Assembly (NCBI RefSeq): GCF_001952855.1
Contig: NZ_LPNO01000024.1
Span: 1 to 64,000, forward strand
DNA: 64,000 bases
Direction of reading: 5' to 3'
Source: Pseudomonas sp. ATCC PTA-122608
GTDB lineage: Bacteria; Pseudomonadota; Gammaproteobacteria; Pseudomonadales; Pseudomonadaceae
The notes below the pieces were generated by a model. That model was not told where the DNA came from and made no database searches. It saw only the letters and a program-made list of their open reading frames with translations. A program made the position numbers and the translations under genes. Each line of letters opens with the position of its first letter. The stretch's first letter is position 1. Of this stretch, positions 24,906 to 33,155 are shown in pieces.

Positions 24906-25795
24906 TGTCCAACCCTCTCATTGAGAAGCGCGCGCAGCGTGTCGTAGCCCTTCTTCGCATAGATGTAGCTCGGCGCCACGGCAGGGTCCTGTTCCGCTTC
25001 CACCACCAGCCAGCCTTGGTAGTTGGCGGCGAGCAGCACGTCCAGCAGTGCGGCGAAGTCGATATCACCGTCACCGGGCACGGTGAAGGTGCCGTTGACG
25101 ATGCAGTCCGGGAAGCTCCACATCTGGTTGCGCGCCAGTTGCACTACCGGTTTGCGCACGTCCTTGAAGTGCACATGGCAGATGCGGTCGATGTGTTTGC
25201 GCAGCACCTCGATGGGTTCGCCGCCGCCCATGTAGCAATGGCCCGAGTCGAACAGCAGGCCGACTTCCGGGCCGGTGCGGCGCATCAGTTGGTCGATGTC
25301 TTCCGGGGATTCGACGTAGGCGCCCATATGGTGGTGGTACGCCAGGCGCACGCCCTGGGACAGGGTGAAGCGCGCCAGTTCGGTGAGTTTGTCGGCGTAC
25401 TCCTGCCAGGCCTGTTCGCTGTGGAAACGCGGGCGTTCCATCAGGCGTACCGGCGAACCCTGGATCGAGTCGGCGACTTCGCCGTACACCAACACGTTGG
25501 CGCCGTTTTCGCGAAGCAGTTCGACGTGGCTGGCGATGGCCTCGATTTCTTCCGCCACCGAGCGCCGGGCCAGGCGGCTGGAGTACCAGCCGGAGACCAG
25601 TGCCAGGTCATACGGGCGCAACACATCGCCAACGCCCTTGGCGTCCTTGGGGAACTTGCCGTTGAGTTCGAAACCTTCGTAGCCGATGTCCTTGCCTTCG
25701 CTGAGGGCTGTGCTCAACGGCGTTTCGCCGCCCAGGGCCGGCAGGTCGTCGTTGCTCCAGGAGATCGGGTTGATGCCAATTCGGATAGCGGGCAT
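24902..25795 (-). CDS. iolE: Myo-inosose-2 dehydratase
   Basis: The 297-residue TIM-barrel protein begins MPAIRIGINPISWSNDDLPA, the IolE signature start, and carries YEGFELNGKFP, LAYHHHMGAYVES, GLLFDSGHCYMGGG, HVHFKDVRKPV and WLVVEAEQDPAV; these hold the Glu, His and Asp metal ligands. IolE dehydrates 2-keto-myo-inositol to the cyclohexane-dione acted on by IolD. It is separated from iolC by a REP unit (156 bases) and coupled to iolB. An AACAATAATAGG sequence lies 12 bases upstream of its ATG, combining a CA motif with the Shine-Dalgarno. Confidence 0.93.
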   Translation of the reverse strand: MPAIRIGINPISWSNDDLPALGGETPLSTALSEGKDIGYEGFELNGKFPKDAKGVGDVLRPYDLALVSGWYSSRLARRSVAEEIEAIASHVELLRENGANVLVYGEVADSIQGSPVRLMERPRFHSEQAWQEYADKLTELARFTLSQGVRLAYHHHMGAYVESPEDIDQLMRRTGPEVGLLFDSGHCYMGGGEPIEVLRKHIDRICHVHFKDVRKPVVQLARNQMWSFPDCIVNGTFTVPGDGDIDFAALLDVLLAANYQGWLVVEAEQDPAVAPSYIYAKKGYDTLRALLNERVGQ

Positions 25796-25806
25796 GGCTG
25801 CACCTA

Positions 25807-25814
25807 TTATTGTT
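25807..25814 (-). promoter_or_regulatory. Candidate Hfq/Crc CA motif before iolE
   Basis: Minus-strand AACAATAA, part of GAAAAACAATAATAGG, abuts the iolE Shine-Dalgarno. Confidence 0.45.
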
Positions 25815-25841
25815 TTTCAGATAACGTGAAATCGGGCTTTC

Positions 25842-25941
25842 TGTAGGAGCGAGCTTGCTCGCGAAAAACCTGAGGACGCCGCGTTCATCCAGAATGCCAG
25901 CGTCATCGTTAACGACCTTCGCGAGCAAGCTCGCTCCTACA
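25842..25941. repeat. REP pair (type B)
   Basis: TGTAGGAGCGAGCTTGCTCG and its inverted copy enclose a spacer that ends, like the other two type-B units, with ATCGTTAACGACCTTCGCG. It separates iolC from iolE within the operon. Confidence 0.95.
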
Positions 25942-25951
25942 GTGGAATCAA

Positions 25952-27889
25952 TTAACCGCGGGCGCTGCGCCAGGCATTGATCAGCTGTTCGAATATGCCC
26001 TGGGCTTGTTGAATCAACCCCTCATCGTCAATCTCCCCCGCCAGCCAGGCACGGCTTGGCTCCTGGAAGATCGTGCGGCCCACGGCGAAACCGCGGCAGG
26101 TCTGGCTCTGGCTGGCTTGCTGGAAGCCATCGGCCAGGCATTCGGCGGAAGCGTTCAGGCCCAGCAGTACCACGCCCCGGCAGTAGGGATCGCGTTCCTG
26201 GATCAGTTCGTCGAGCTTTTTCCAGTCTGCGGCCGACTGCGCCTCGATCTTCCACCACGCCGGGTAGATACCCAGGTTGTACAGGCGCTTGAGGCTGCGG
26301 TAGAGCACGTCGGGATAGGTGGACGGATGATCCTTGGGCGGCACGATTTCCAGCAGCAACTCATGCCCGCTGACCAGGGACGCTTGATACAGGGCCTTGA
26401 GTTGAGCTTCCTGTTCCAGGCGCAGCAGCGGCTCGTCGTCGGGGTGGAATTGCACCAGGCACTTGATGATTTGCTCTTGGGGCCAGGCAATCAGGTTGCT
26501 GCCCACCGAGCGGCCGTGTTCAAAGGCCAGCGGTCGTGAGTTCTGGACTTCAACGGGACGGGCGATCCACCAGCCGCGACCGCTGGCGGCGTTCAGCGCG
26601 TCCTGGCCGAAGCGTTGATCGGCCAGAATCCCGACGTCAGCCTCGATGCCCTGCTCCGCCAGTTTGCTTTCAACCCGTTCCACGGCCTGGATAAACAGTT
26701 GCTTGAGGGCGCTGATGCGCACCGGGTCCTGGCCGCCTTTTTGGGCCAGTTCCACCAACTGCCAGCGATGATCGAAGGCAAACACAAACAGCTGCTTCCA
26801 GGCTTTGCGCGGCACGCTGACCCGGTGCAGGCGTTGCAGCACCGCGTCCTGGTCCGGACGGGTAATCGGCACCGGGCTGTTGAACAGGTAATCGAGCTCG
26901 GCGCGGGTCGGCATCGCCGGTGCGCAGGCATGGCGCGACACCACCAGGCCGCCGCAGGCATTGGCCAGCTGGGAGCAGCGCTCGTCGCTGGCGTCTTCAA
27001 GCCAGCCACTGAGGAAGCCGGACATAAAGGCATCACCGGCGCCCAGGACGTTGAGCACTTCCACCCGTACGCCAGGGTAGATCGCGCCATCTTCGAGGCG
27101 GGCCGGGATGTCGCCGTGGATCACCGTGCAGCCCTGCGGGCCAAGCTTGACCACCAGGGTTGCGCAAGTCAGGCCGCGCACCGTGCGCAGTGCAGTGAGC
27201 AAATCTTCACTGCCACCGGCAATCAGGAATTCTTCTTCGGTGCCGACGATCAGGTCAAAACGCGGGAGGATTTTCTGCACATGCTGGCTGACATTCTGGT
27301 CGGCGACAAAACGGGTTTCACCGTCGGCCTTACCGGCCAGGCCCCAGAGTACCGGGCGGTAGTCGATGTCGAGCACGCGTTTGACGTTGTGTTTCTCGGC
27401 GTAGTCCAGGGCCTGGACGCTGGCCTTGTACACGCCGTCGGTGGAGAAGTGAGTGCCGGTGATCAGCAGCGCCTTGCTGGAAGCGATGAACGCTTCGCTG
27501 ATGTCTTCGGCGCGCAGGGCCATGTCGGCGCAGTTCTCGCGATAGAACACCAGGGGGAAGGTTTCGCGGTCCTTGAGGCCCAGCAGCACCAGGGCGGTGA
27601 GGCGTTCCGGGTCGACCTTGATGCCGCTGACATCGCAACCTTCACGGGCCAGGGACTCCAGCAGAAAACGCCCCATATGGTCGTCTCCTACCCGGCTCAA
27701 CATCGCCGACTTGAGCCCCAGCCGCGCGGTGCCGAACGCGATGTTGGCGGAGGAACCGCCGAGGTACTTGGCGAAGCTTGAGACATCCTCCAGCCGTGCA
27801 CCCACTTGTTGTGCGTAAAGGTCGACGCCCAGGCGTCCCAGGCAAATCAGATCCAATTGACGCCCACTGGCAAAACGAGTCTGGCCCAT
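25952..27889 (-). CDS. iolC: Bifunctional 5-dehydro-2-deoxygluconokinase / DUF2090 aldolase-type protein
   Basis: The 645-residue product is a fusion. Residues about 1-320 are a PfkB-family kinase: GRLGVDLYAQQVGARLEDVS, YLGGSSANIAFGTARLG and the catalytic NVLGAGDAFMSGFLSGW. Residues about 345-640 are a DUF2090 domain starting near WKQLFVFAFDHRWQLVEL. The kinase phosphorylates 5-dehydro-2-deoxy-gluconate. No separate iolJ aldolase gene is present in the locus, and the DUF2090 part resembles class I aldolases, so it probably performs the aldolase step. It is first of the leftward iol operon; AGGAG lies eight bases before ATG and AAAAATAA just before that. Confidence 0.9.
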   Translation of the reverse strand: MGQTRFASGRQLDLICLGRLGVDLYAQQVGARLEDVSSFAKYLGGSSANIAFGTARLGLKSAMLSRVGDDHMGRFLLESLAREGCDVSGIKVDPERLTALVLLGLKDRETFPLVFYRENCADMALRAEDISEAFIASSKALLITGTHFSTDGVYKASVQALDYAEKHNVKRVLDIDYRPVLWGLAGKADGETRFVADQNVSQHVQKILPRFDLIVGTEEEFLIAGGSEDLLTALRTVRGLTCATLVVKLGPQGCTVIHGDIPARLEDGAIYPGVRVEVLNVLGAGDAFMSGFLSGWLEDASDERCSQLANACGGLVVSRHACAPAMPTRAELDYLFNSPVPITRPDQDAVLQRLHRVSVPRKAWKQLFVFAFDHRWQLVELAQKGGQDPVRISALKQLFIQAVERVESKLAEQGIEADVGILADQRFGQDALNAASGRGWWIARPVEVQNSRPLAFEHGRSVGSNLIAWPQEQIIKCLVQFHPDDEPLLRLEQEAQLKALYQASLVSGHELLLEIVPPKDHPSTYPDVLYRSLKRLYNLGIYPAWWKIEAQSAADWKKLDELIQERDPYCRGVVLLGLNASAECLADGFQQASQSQTCRGFAVGRTIFQEPSRAWLAGEIDDEGLIQQAQGIFEQLINAWRSARG

Positions 27890-27985
27890 GCTGGCTCCTG
27901 TTATTTTTATCAGCCTGCGTGTGCCGTCGTGGTGGCGGCATACGCTCTTGGTGCAAGCAGACTAGAACGTCTGGCGACGCCAATC

Positions 27986-28031
27986 AATATTTATTCTATA
28001 AATATTTTTTGTGGAATATATTTTCCAATAA
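27986..28031. promoter_or_regulatory. Candidate IolR operators between iolC and iolR
   Basis: In this 303-base divergent intergenic region a perfect palindrome lies at 27986-28006 (9-base arms AATATTTAT and ATAAATATT around TCT). At 28012-28031 the plus strand reads TGGAATATATTTTCCAATAA with GGAA-N6-TTCC, matching the site before the transporter operon at 18 of 20 bases. Their placement fits autoregulation of iolR and repression of iolC. IolR as the binder is inference. Confidence 0.6.
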
Positions 28032-28192
28032 GCCACCATTGGCGTGTTCCAGCCACGGTGCATCGTTTCAGCTGCACCGAGGGCCAGGATGCCGAGGTAT
28101 TTTTTTGCGCCTACCCTGTAGACTTGCGCACATCGACTTATTGTCTGGGGCGACTCAACGCGCCCTATAAGAACAAGCCAGAAGGATTCCCT

Positions 28193-29089
28193 ATGTCCCA
28201 GAGCGCCCCGGAAGACGCACTCGCCAGCCCGCCGCTGAACGCCGAGCGGTTGTTGCAGCTGATCACAGATGAGTACGAGAGCCTGCCGCGCCAGCTCAAG
28301 CGCATCGCCAGCTACATGAGCCAGCAGAGCGACCGGATCATGGTCGACCGCATCAGCGACATCGCCCGTGAATGCGAAGTGCACCCGTCGGCCATCGTGC
28401 GGTTTTCCCAGCGTTTCGGGTTCAGTGGCTTCAGTGAGATGCAGGCGTTGTTCCGCGAGGCCTACACCCACAAGACCACGCCGGTGCAGAACTACCAGCA
28501 GCGCATCCGCAGCATGATCGCCAACAAGTCACAGAAAGCCAGCGGCGGCGACCTGGCGCGTGAGTGCGTGAATGCCACGCTGTCGGGGATCGAACGCCTG
28601 GGGCTGGAACTGGATGACGTGGCCTTCGACAAGGCCGTGGACCTGGTGGTGAATGCCGACAATATCTACGTGGTGGGCGTGCGCCGCTCGTTCGCCGTGG
28701 CGGATTACCTGGTGTACAACCTGCAGCACACCAACAAGCGGATTCATTTGGTGTCGGGGTTGGGCGGCAGTTACCGCGAGCAGATGCGCAGCGTACGGGC
28801 GAATGACCTGGTGATTGCCATCAGCTTTACGCCCTATGGCAAGGAAACCCAGCACTGCCTGCGGATTGCCCAGCACCATCAGGCCAAGACGCTGATTATC
28901 ACCGACAGCAACCTGTCGCCCCTGGCCAAGCGGGCGAGCACGGTGTTGCTGGTGAATGAAGGCTCGTCGTTTGCGTTCAGGTCACTGAGCGCGACGCTGT
29001 GCCTGTGCCAGGCATTGTTTATTGCCGTGGCGTATCGGCTGGAATTGAAGGTCGATGAGATACATGAGCAGGTGGGATTCGACGACTGA
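28193..29089 (+). CDS. iolR: RpiR-family transcriptional regulator of inositol catabolism
   Basis: The 298-residue product has an N-terminal HTH_6 domain (LPRQLKRIASYMSQQSDRIM, then ECEVHPSAIVRFSQRFGFSG) and a C-terminal SIS sugar-phosphate-binding domain from about residue 135 (NIYVVGVRRSFAVADYLVYN, SGLGGSYREQM, AISFTPYGKET). It is the divergent partner of the iol operon and almost certainly its regulator, with a pathway intermediate as effector. ATG 28193 follows GAAGGATTCCCT; the longer frame from 27806 runs through the operator region and is not credible. The name follows use in other bacteria, where IolR may belong to a different family. Confidence 0.87.
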   Translation: MSQSAPEDALASPPLNAERLLQLITDEYESLPRQLKRIASYMSQQSDRIMVDRISDIARECEVHPSAIVRFSQRFGFSGFSEMQALFREAYTHKTTPVQNYQQRIRSMIANKSQKASGGDLARECVNATLSGIERLGLELDDVAFDKAVDLVVNADNIYVVGVRRSFAVADYLVYNLQHTNKRIHLVSGLGGSYREQMRSVRANDLVIAISFTPYGKETQHCLRIAQHHQAKTLIITDSNLSPLAKRASTVLLVNEGSSFAFRSLSATLCLCQALFIAVAYRLELKVDEIHEQVGFDD

Positions 29090-29118
29090 TGGCGTCCTTT
29101 CAGCCACCAAAGATCAAA

Positions 29119-29208
29119 TGTGGGAGCGGGCTTGCTCGCGAATGCGGTGGATCAGTCGATGGAGATGTTGACTGACAGACCGCATTCGCGAGCAAGCTCG
29201 CTCCCACA
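29119..29208. repeat. REP pair (type A)
   Basis: It lies between the convergent ends of iolR and fadD. The spacer carries GCGGTGGATCAGTC facing GACTGACAGACCGC, so the entire unit can fold as one extended hairpin and may serve as a two-way transcript end. Confidence 0.95.
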
Positions 29209-29231
29209 TTTTTGACGGCGTTCACTCGGGA

Positions 29232-30935
29232 TTAGCGCAGTGCCCGGCGCAACACCTTGCCCACCGTCGTCTTGGGCAATTCTTGCGTACGAAACTCCAC
29301 AAACCGCGGCACCTTGTACCCCGTCAGGTATTCCCGGCAATGCGCCAGAATCTGCTCCTGGGTCAAGCTTTGGTCCTTGCGCACCACGATGATTTTCACC
29401 CGTTCGCCGGTCACGCCATCCTCAACCCCGATCGCCGCCACTTCCGCCACGCCGGGATGCAGCGCCACTACGTCTTCGATCTCGTTGGGGTACACGTTAA
29501 ACCCGGACACCAGGATCATGTCCTTCTTGCGATCCACCAGGCGGATGAAGCCCAGCTCATTCATTACCCCGATGTCGCCGGTGGACAACCACCCTTCGGC
29601 ATCCAGCACCTCGGCGGTTTCCGCCGGGCGCTTCCAGTAACCCTGCATCACCTGCGGCCCGCGTACTTGCAGTTCGCCCTGCTCGCCCAGCTCCGCCAGT
29701 TCACCGTCCTCACGAACAAACCGCACCCAAGTCGACGGCAGCGGCACGCCGATGCTGCCGGTGAACTCCATCTCGCGCATGCGTGAGATGTCGATGGGGC
29801 TGATGCTCACTACCGGCGAGCACTCGGTGAGGCCGTAGCCTTCGATGATCGGCAAGCCGGTGACTTCCTTCCAGCGCTTGGCCACGGCAGTGTGGGTGGC
29901 CATGCCGCCGGCAATCACCATGCGCAAATCGGAAAAGTCCCGGGCGCAGAACTCCTTGTTTTCCAGCAGGCCATTGAACAGCGTGTTCACCCCGGCAATC
30001 CCGTTGAAACGCTCCTTGCGCAGGATCATCTGCACCCGTTTCACGTCCCGCGGGTTGGCGATCAGGATGTTGCGCCCGCCCAGGCACATGAACATCAAGC
30101 AGTTCACCGTCAGGGAAAAGATGTGGTAGAGCGGCAGCAGCGTGACGTTGGTTTCCTGCTGGTTCTGGTCGAGTTGATCACCGACCCACGCCTTGGCCTG
30201 CAACAGGTTGGCGATAATATTGCGATGGCTGAGCATCACGCCCTTGGCATCGCCGGTGGTGCCGCCGGTGTATTGCAGGAAGGCCAGGTCTTCACGATTC
30301 ATCGGCACCGCGAGATGGGTCTGCCCGCGTCCCTGCTTCAGCACCTGGTTGAAGCGCACCGCCCCCGGCAGGTTGAAGCGCGGAACCTGCTTCTGCACGC
30401 TGCGCAGGATGAAGTTCATCGCCGCGCCCTTGAAGGTGCCGAGCAGATCGCCGATGGCGGCAATCACCACACGCTTGACGGTACTGGCCGCGACCACTTT
30501 CTCTAAGGTGTGGGCGAAGTTTTCGAAGATCACAAGGGTCTCCGCTCCGCTGTCCTTGAGCAAATGCTGCAGCTCTCGGGCGGTGTAGAGCGGGTTGACG
30601 TTGACCACCACGGCGCCCGCGAGGATCGTGCCCAGCAGGCAGATCGGGTATTGCAAGCAGTTGGGCATCATCAGCGCCACCCGATCGCCCTTCTTCACGC
30701 CCTGGGCTTGCAGCCACGCGGCAAAGGCGATGCCCTGTACTTCCCAGTCGGCGTAGGTCATCTCGGTGCCGATGCTGACGTAGGCCACGCGCTCGCGAAA
30801 TTTGTGCAGGTGCTCCAGGAACACCTCGCGCAACGACGGGTATTCCTCGATGCCTGCATCAATGTCTGCCGGTACGCCGGGCAGGTAAGCGTTCAACCAG
30901 AGGCGTTCGGTCTGTTCCAGGCTTACAGCGTTCAT
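29232..30935 (-). CDS. fadD: Long-chain fatty-acid-CoA ligase
   Basis: The 567-residue AMP-forming ligase has the phosphate loop YTGGTTGDAKGVMLSHRN, GYGLTECSPVVSISP, the STGDIGVMNELGFIRLVDRK motif and a C-terminal PKTTVGKVLRR with the catalytic Lys. It activates fatty acids to acyl-CoA at the inner membrane. Upstream on the same strand are thiolase, MaoC, FabG-like and FadE genes, so it completes a beta-oxidation set; it lies 31 bases after the thiolase stop. AACAACAAGGAG before its start combines a CA motif with the Shine-Dalgarno. Pseudomonads carry several FadD paralogues; chain preference is not evident. Confidence 0.9.
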   Translation of the reverse strand: MNAVSLEQTERLWLNAYLPGVPADIDAGIEEYPSLREVFLEHLHKFRERVAYVSIGTEMTYADWEVQGIAFAAWLQAQGVKKGDRVALMMPNCLQYPICLLGTILAGAVVVNVNPLYTARELQHLLKDSGAETLVIFENFAHTLEKVVAASTVKRVVIAAIGDLLGTFKGAAMNFILRSVQKQVPRFNLPGAVRFNQVLKQGRGQTHLAVPMNREDLAFLQYTGGTTGDAKGVMLSHRNIIANLLQAKAWVGDQLDQNQQETNVTLLPLYHIFSLTVNCLMFMCLGGRNILIANPRDVKRVQMILRKERFNGIAGVNTLFNGLLENKEFCARDFSDLRMVIAGGMATHTAVAKRWKEVTGLPIIEGYGLTECSPVVSISPIDISRMREMEFTGSIGVPLPSTWVRFVREDGELAELGEQGELQVRGPQVMQGYWKRPAETAEVLDAEGWLSTGDIGVMNELGFIRLVDRKKDMILVSGFNVYPNEIEDVVALHPGVAEVAAIGVEDGVTGERVKIIVVRKDQSLTQEQILAHCREYLTGYKVPRFVEFRTQELPKTTVGKVLRRALR

Positions 30936-30945
30936 GGCAGTCTCC

Positions 30946-30953
30946 TTGTTGTT
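30946..30953 (-). promoter_or_regulatory. Candidate Hfq/Crc CA motif before fadD
   Basis: Minus-strand AACAACAA immediately precedes GGAG, the fadD ribosome site. Confidence 0.45.
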
Positions 30954-30966
30954 TTTATGGTGGGAA

Positions 30967-32265
30967 CTACTTTTCGACGATAGCGGTAATGCCCAGCCCG
31001 CCCGCCGCGCAGATCGAAATCAAGCCTCGGCCGCCGCCCCGCTGGTGAATAGCCTTGGCCAGTGCCGCGAGCTGCCGGCCACCAGTGGCAGCGAACGGGT
31101 GACCGCAGCCGAGGGAGCCGCCGTTGACGTTCATTTTGGCGCGGTCGATGCTGCCCAGCGGCGCGTCGAAGCCCAGGCGGTTGCGGCAGTAATCCGGGTC
31201 TTCCCAGGCCTTGAGGGTGCACAGCACCTGGGCGGCGAAGGCTTCATGGATCTCGAACAGGTCGAAGTCGGCAAACGTCAGGCCTTCGCGCTTGAGCATG
31301 CGTGGCACGGCGTAGGCCGGGGCCATCAGCAGGCCTTCGGTACCGTCGACGAAATTCACTGCTGCGGTTTCGCCGGTTCTTAAATAGGCCAAAACCGGCA
31401 AGCCGCGTTCGGCGGCCCATTCCTCGCTGGCCAGCAACACCACTGAGGCGCCATCGGTCAGGGGCGTGGAGTTACCGGCGGTGAGTGTGCCGTTCTGGCG
31501 GTCGTAGGCTGGGGACAGGCCGGCGAGTTTCTCCAGGCTGGTGTCGGCCCGCAGGTTGTTGTCCCGGGCCAGGCCGCGATACGGGCTGATCAAATCATCG
31601 AAGAAACCCTGCTTGTACGCCGCGTCCAACCGCTGGTGGCTGGTGAGGGTCAGTTCGTCCTGGGCCAGGCGCTTGATCTGCCAACGCTTGGCCATTTCTT
31701 CACAGTGTTCACCCATGGACAGGCCAGTACGCGGCTCGCCATTGCGTGGCAACAGCGGCTTGAAGAACATCGACGGGCGCACGCTCATCAGTGCCTTCAA
31801 CTTGGCGCCGGTACCCTTGGCGCGGTTGGCTGAAAGCAAGGTCCGGCGCAGGGACTCGTTGATGCCGATGGGCGCATCGGACGTCGTGTCGGAACCACCG
31901 GCAATGCCCACTTCGATCTGCCCAAGGGCGATCTTGTTCGCCACCAGTAACGCGGCCTCCAGGCCGGTGCCACAGGCTTGTTGCAGGTCGTACGCCGGGG
32001 TTTCCGGAGACAGCGTGGTGGACAGCAGGCTTTCCCGGGCCAGGTTGAAATCCCGGGAATGCTTGATCACCGCACCGGCGGCAAACTCGCCCAGGCGCAG
32101 GCCTTGAAGGTTGTAGCGATCCACCAGGCCTTGCAGGGCAGCGACCAGCAAATCCTGGTTGCTGTCATGGGCATACACGGTATTGGAACGAGCGAACGGA
32201 ATACGGTTGCCGCCGATAATCGCCACGCGGCGGGTCGGGGCCGGGTTGAAGCTGTAGTCACTCAT
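30967..32265 (-). CDS. Acetyl-CoA C-acyltransferase (thiolase, FadI-like)
   Basis: A 432-residue thiolase with the acyl-binding Cys at residue 98 (LQQACGTGLEAA), the SMGEHCEEMAKRW loop typical of FadI-type enzymes, EIHEAFAAQVL and the C-terminal catalytic GGSLGCGHPFAATGGR. It cleaves 3-ketoacyl-CoA to acetyl-CoA and a shortened acyl-CoA. Its ATG overlaps the MaoC-gene stop by four bases. Because no FadB/FadJ-type partner is adjacent and a MaoC hydratase plus FabG-type dehydrogenase precede it, the operon appears to run beta-oxidation with separate enzymes. Confidence 0.9.
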   Translation of the reverse strand: MSDYSFNPAPTRRVAIIGGNRIPFARSNTVYAHDSNQDLLVAALQGLVDRYNLQGLRLGEFAAGAVIKHSRDFNLARESLLSTTLSPETPAYDLQQACGTGLEAALLVANKIALGQIEVGIAGGSDTTSDAPIGINESLRRTLLSANRAKGTGAKLKALMSVRPSMFFKPLLPRNGEPRTGLSMGEHCEEMAKRWQIKRLAQDELTLTSHQRLDAAYKQGFFDDLISPYRGLARDNNLRADTSLEKLAGLSPAYDRQNGTLTAGNSTPLTDGASVVLLASEEWAAERGLPVLAYLRTGETAAVNFVDGTEGLLMAPAYAVPRMLKREGLTFADFDLFEIHEAFAAQVLCTLKAWEDPDYCRNRLGFDAPLGSIDRAKMNVNGGSLGCGHPFAATGGRQLAALAKAIHQRGGGRGLISICAAGGLGITAIVEK

Positions 32266-33152
32266 CGAGGGTTCTCATTCCAGATAAACAGCCCACGCAT
32301 ATGGGGTTTGTCACCGGCGAAATTGCGCACTTCAAACTCACGACGCGCGCCGGTTGGCGGGACGTTCCACAAGGCGACCTGGCCGGGCAGGAAGATCGGC
32401 AACTTGAAGTCGCAGTGGGCTTCGGCCTGCTCCAACCCACCCGGCGGTTGCTGGGCGGCCAGTGCGCGGCCAAGGGTCCACATGCCGTGGGCGATGGCCC
32501 GGCGAAAGCCGAAGAGTTTGGCGCCGATCACCGAGGTATGAATCGGATTGAAATCCCCCGAGACCTTGGCGAAACGCCGCCCGAGGTCGGCCGGCAGCAC
32601 CCAGCGTTGGGTGCGTAGCAAACCTTCCTCCTGCAACGACAGCACATCGCCCCACGGTTCGCCGACCGGGGCTTTTACGTCACGGCGCAGGTACAGGCTG
32701 TCGCTCTCCCACACCAGGGTACCCGCACTGTAGGCGCGGGTGGCGATGCTAAGGGCCTGGCCCTTGGGATGGGCGACCCAGCGCTCGCAATACACCTCCA
32801 GCCGCAGGGCCTGGCCCGCGTCCAGGCGTTGATGCTGACGGATGCGATTGGCCAAATGCACCATGCCGCTGGCCGGGTACGGGAAGCTCGGCCGGGTCAG
32901 CAGCATCAGGTGCAGCGGGAACGCCAGCACATGGGGATAGGACAGCGGCACGCCTTGCTCACGGCGGAAACCGCAGGCGCGACCGTAGGCCGCAATCCCC
33001 TGGGCAGACAGCTCAACGGCCGACCGTACCAAGCGGTCTTTCGGTAACGTCGGCGTACCTTCCACCTTGGGTTTGCGCAGGGCCAATACCCCGTCCAGCA
33101 ACAGCCGCGAGCGTGATGGCGGCGGGTCAATAATCTGCGTTACATAGTCCAT
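32262..33152 (-). CDS. MaoC-family acyl-CoA hydratase (dehydratase)
   Basis: A 296-residue double hot-dog protein. The hydratase-2 type motif lies in the second half: SGDFNPIHTSVIGAKLFGFR and then RAIAHGMW, with D200 and H205 as the likely catalytic pair. The N-terminal hot dog lacks the motif, as in other fused MaoC proteins. It would hydrate 2-enoyl-CoA, giving the (R)-3-hydroxy product if it behaves like R-specific hydratases; the FabG-type neighbour also prefers (R)-3-hydroxyacyl substrates, which fits. It lies 3 bases after the FabG-like gene and overlaps the thiolase start. Confidence 0.82.
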   Translation of the reverse strand: MDYVTQIIDPPPSRSRLLLDGVLALRKPKVEGTPTLPKDRLVRSAVELSAQGIAAYGRACGFRREQGVPLSYPHVLAFPLHLMLLTRPSFPYPASGMVHLANRIRQHQRLDAGQALRLEVYCERWVAHPKGQALSIATRAYSAGTLVWESDSLYLRRDVKAPVGEPWGDVLSLQEEGLLRTQRWVLPADLGRRFAKVSGDFNPIHTSVIGAKLFGFRRAIAHGMWTLGRALAAQQPPGGLEQAEAHCDFKLPIFLPGQVALWNVPPTGARREFEVRNFAGDKPHMRGLFIWNENPR

Positions 33153-33155
33153 AGG

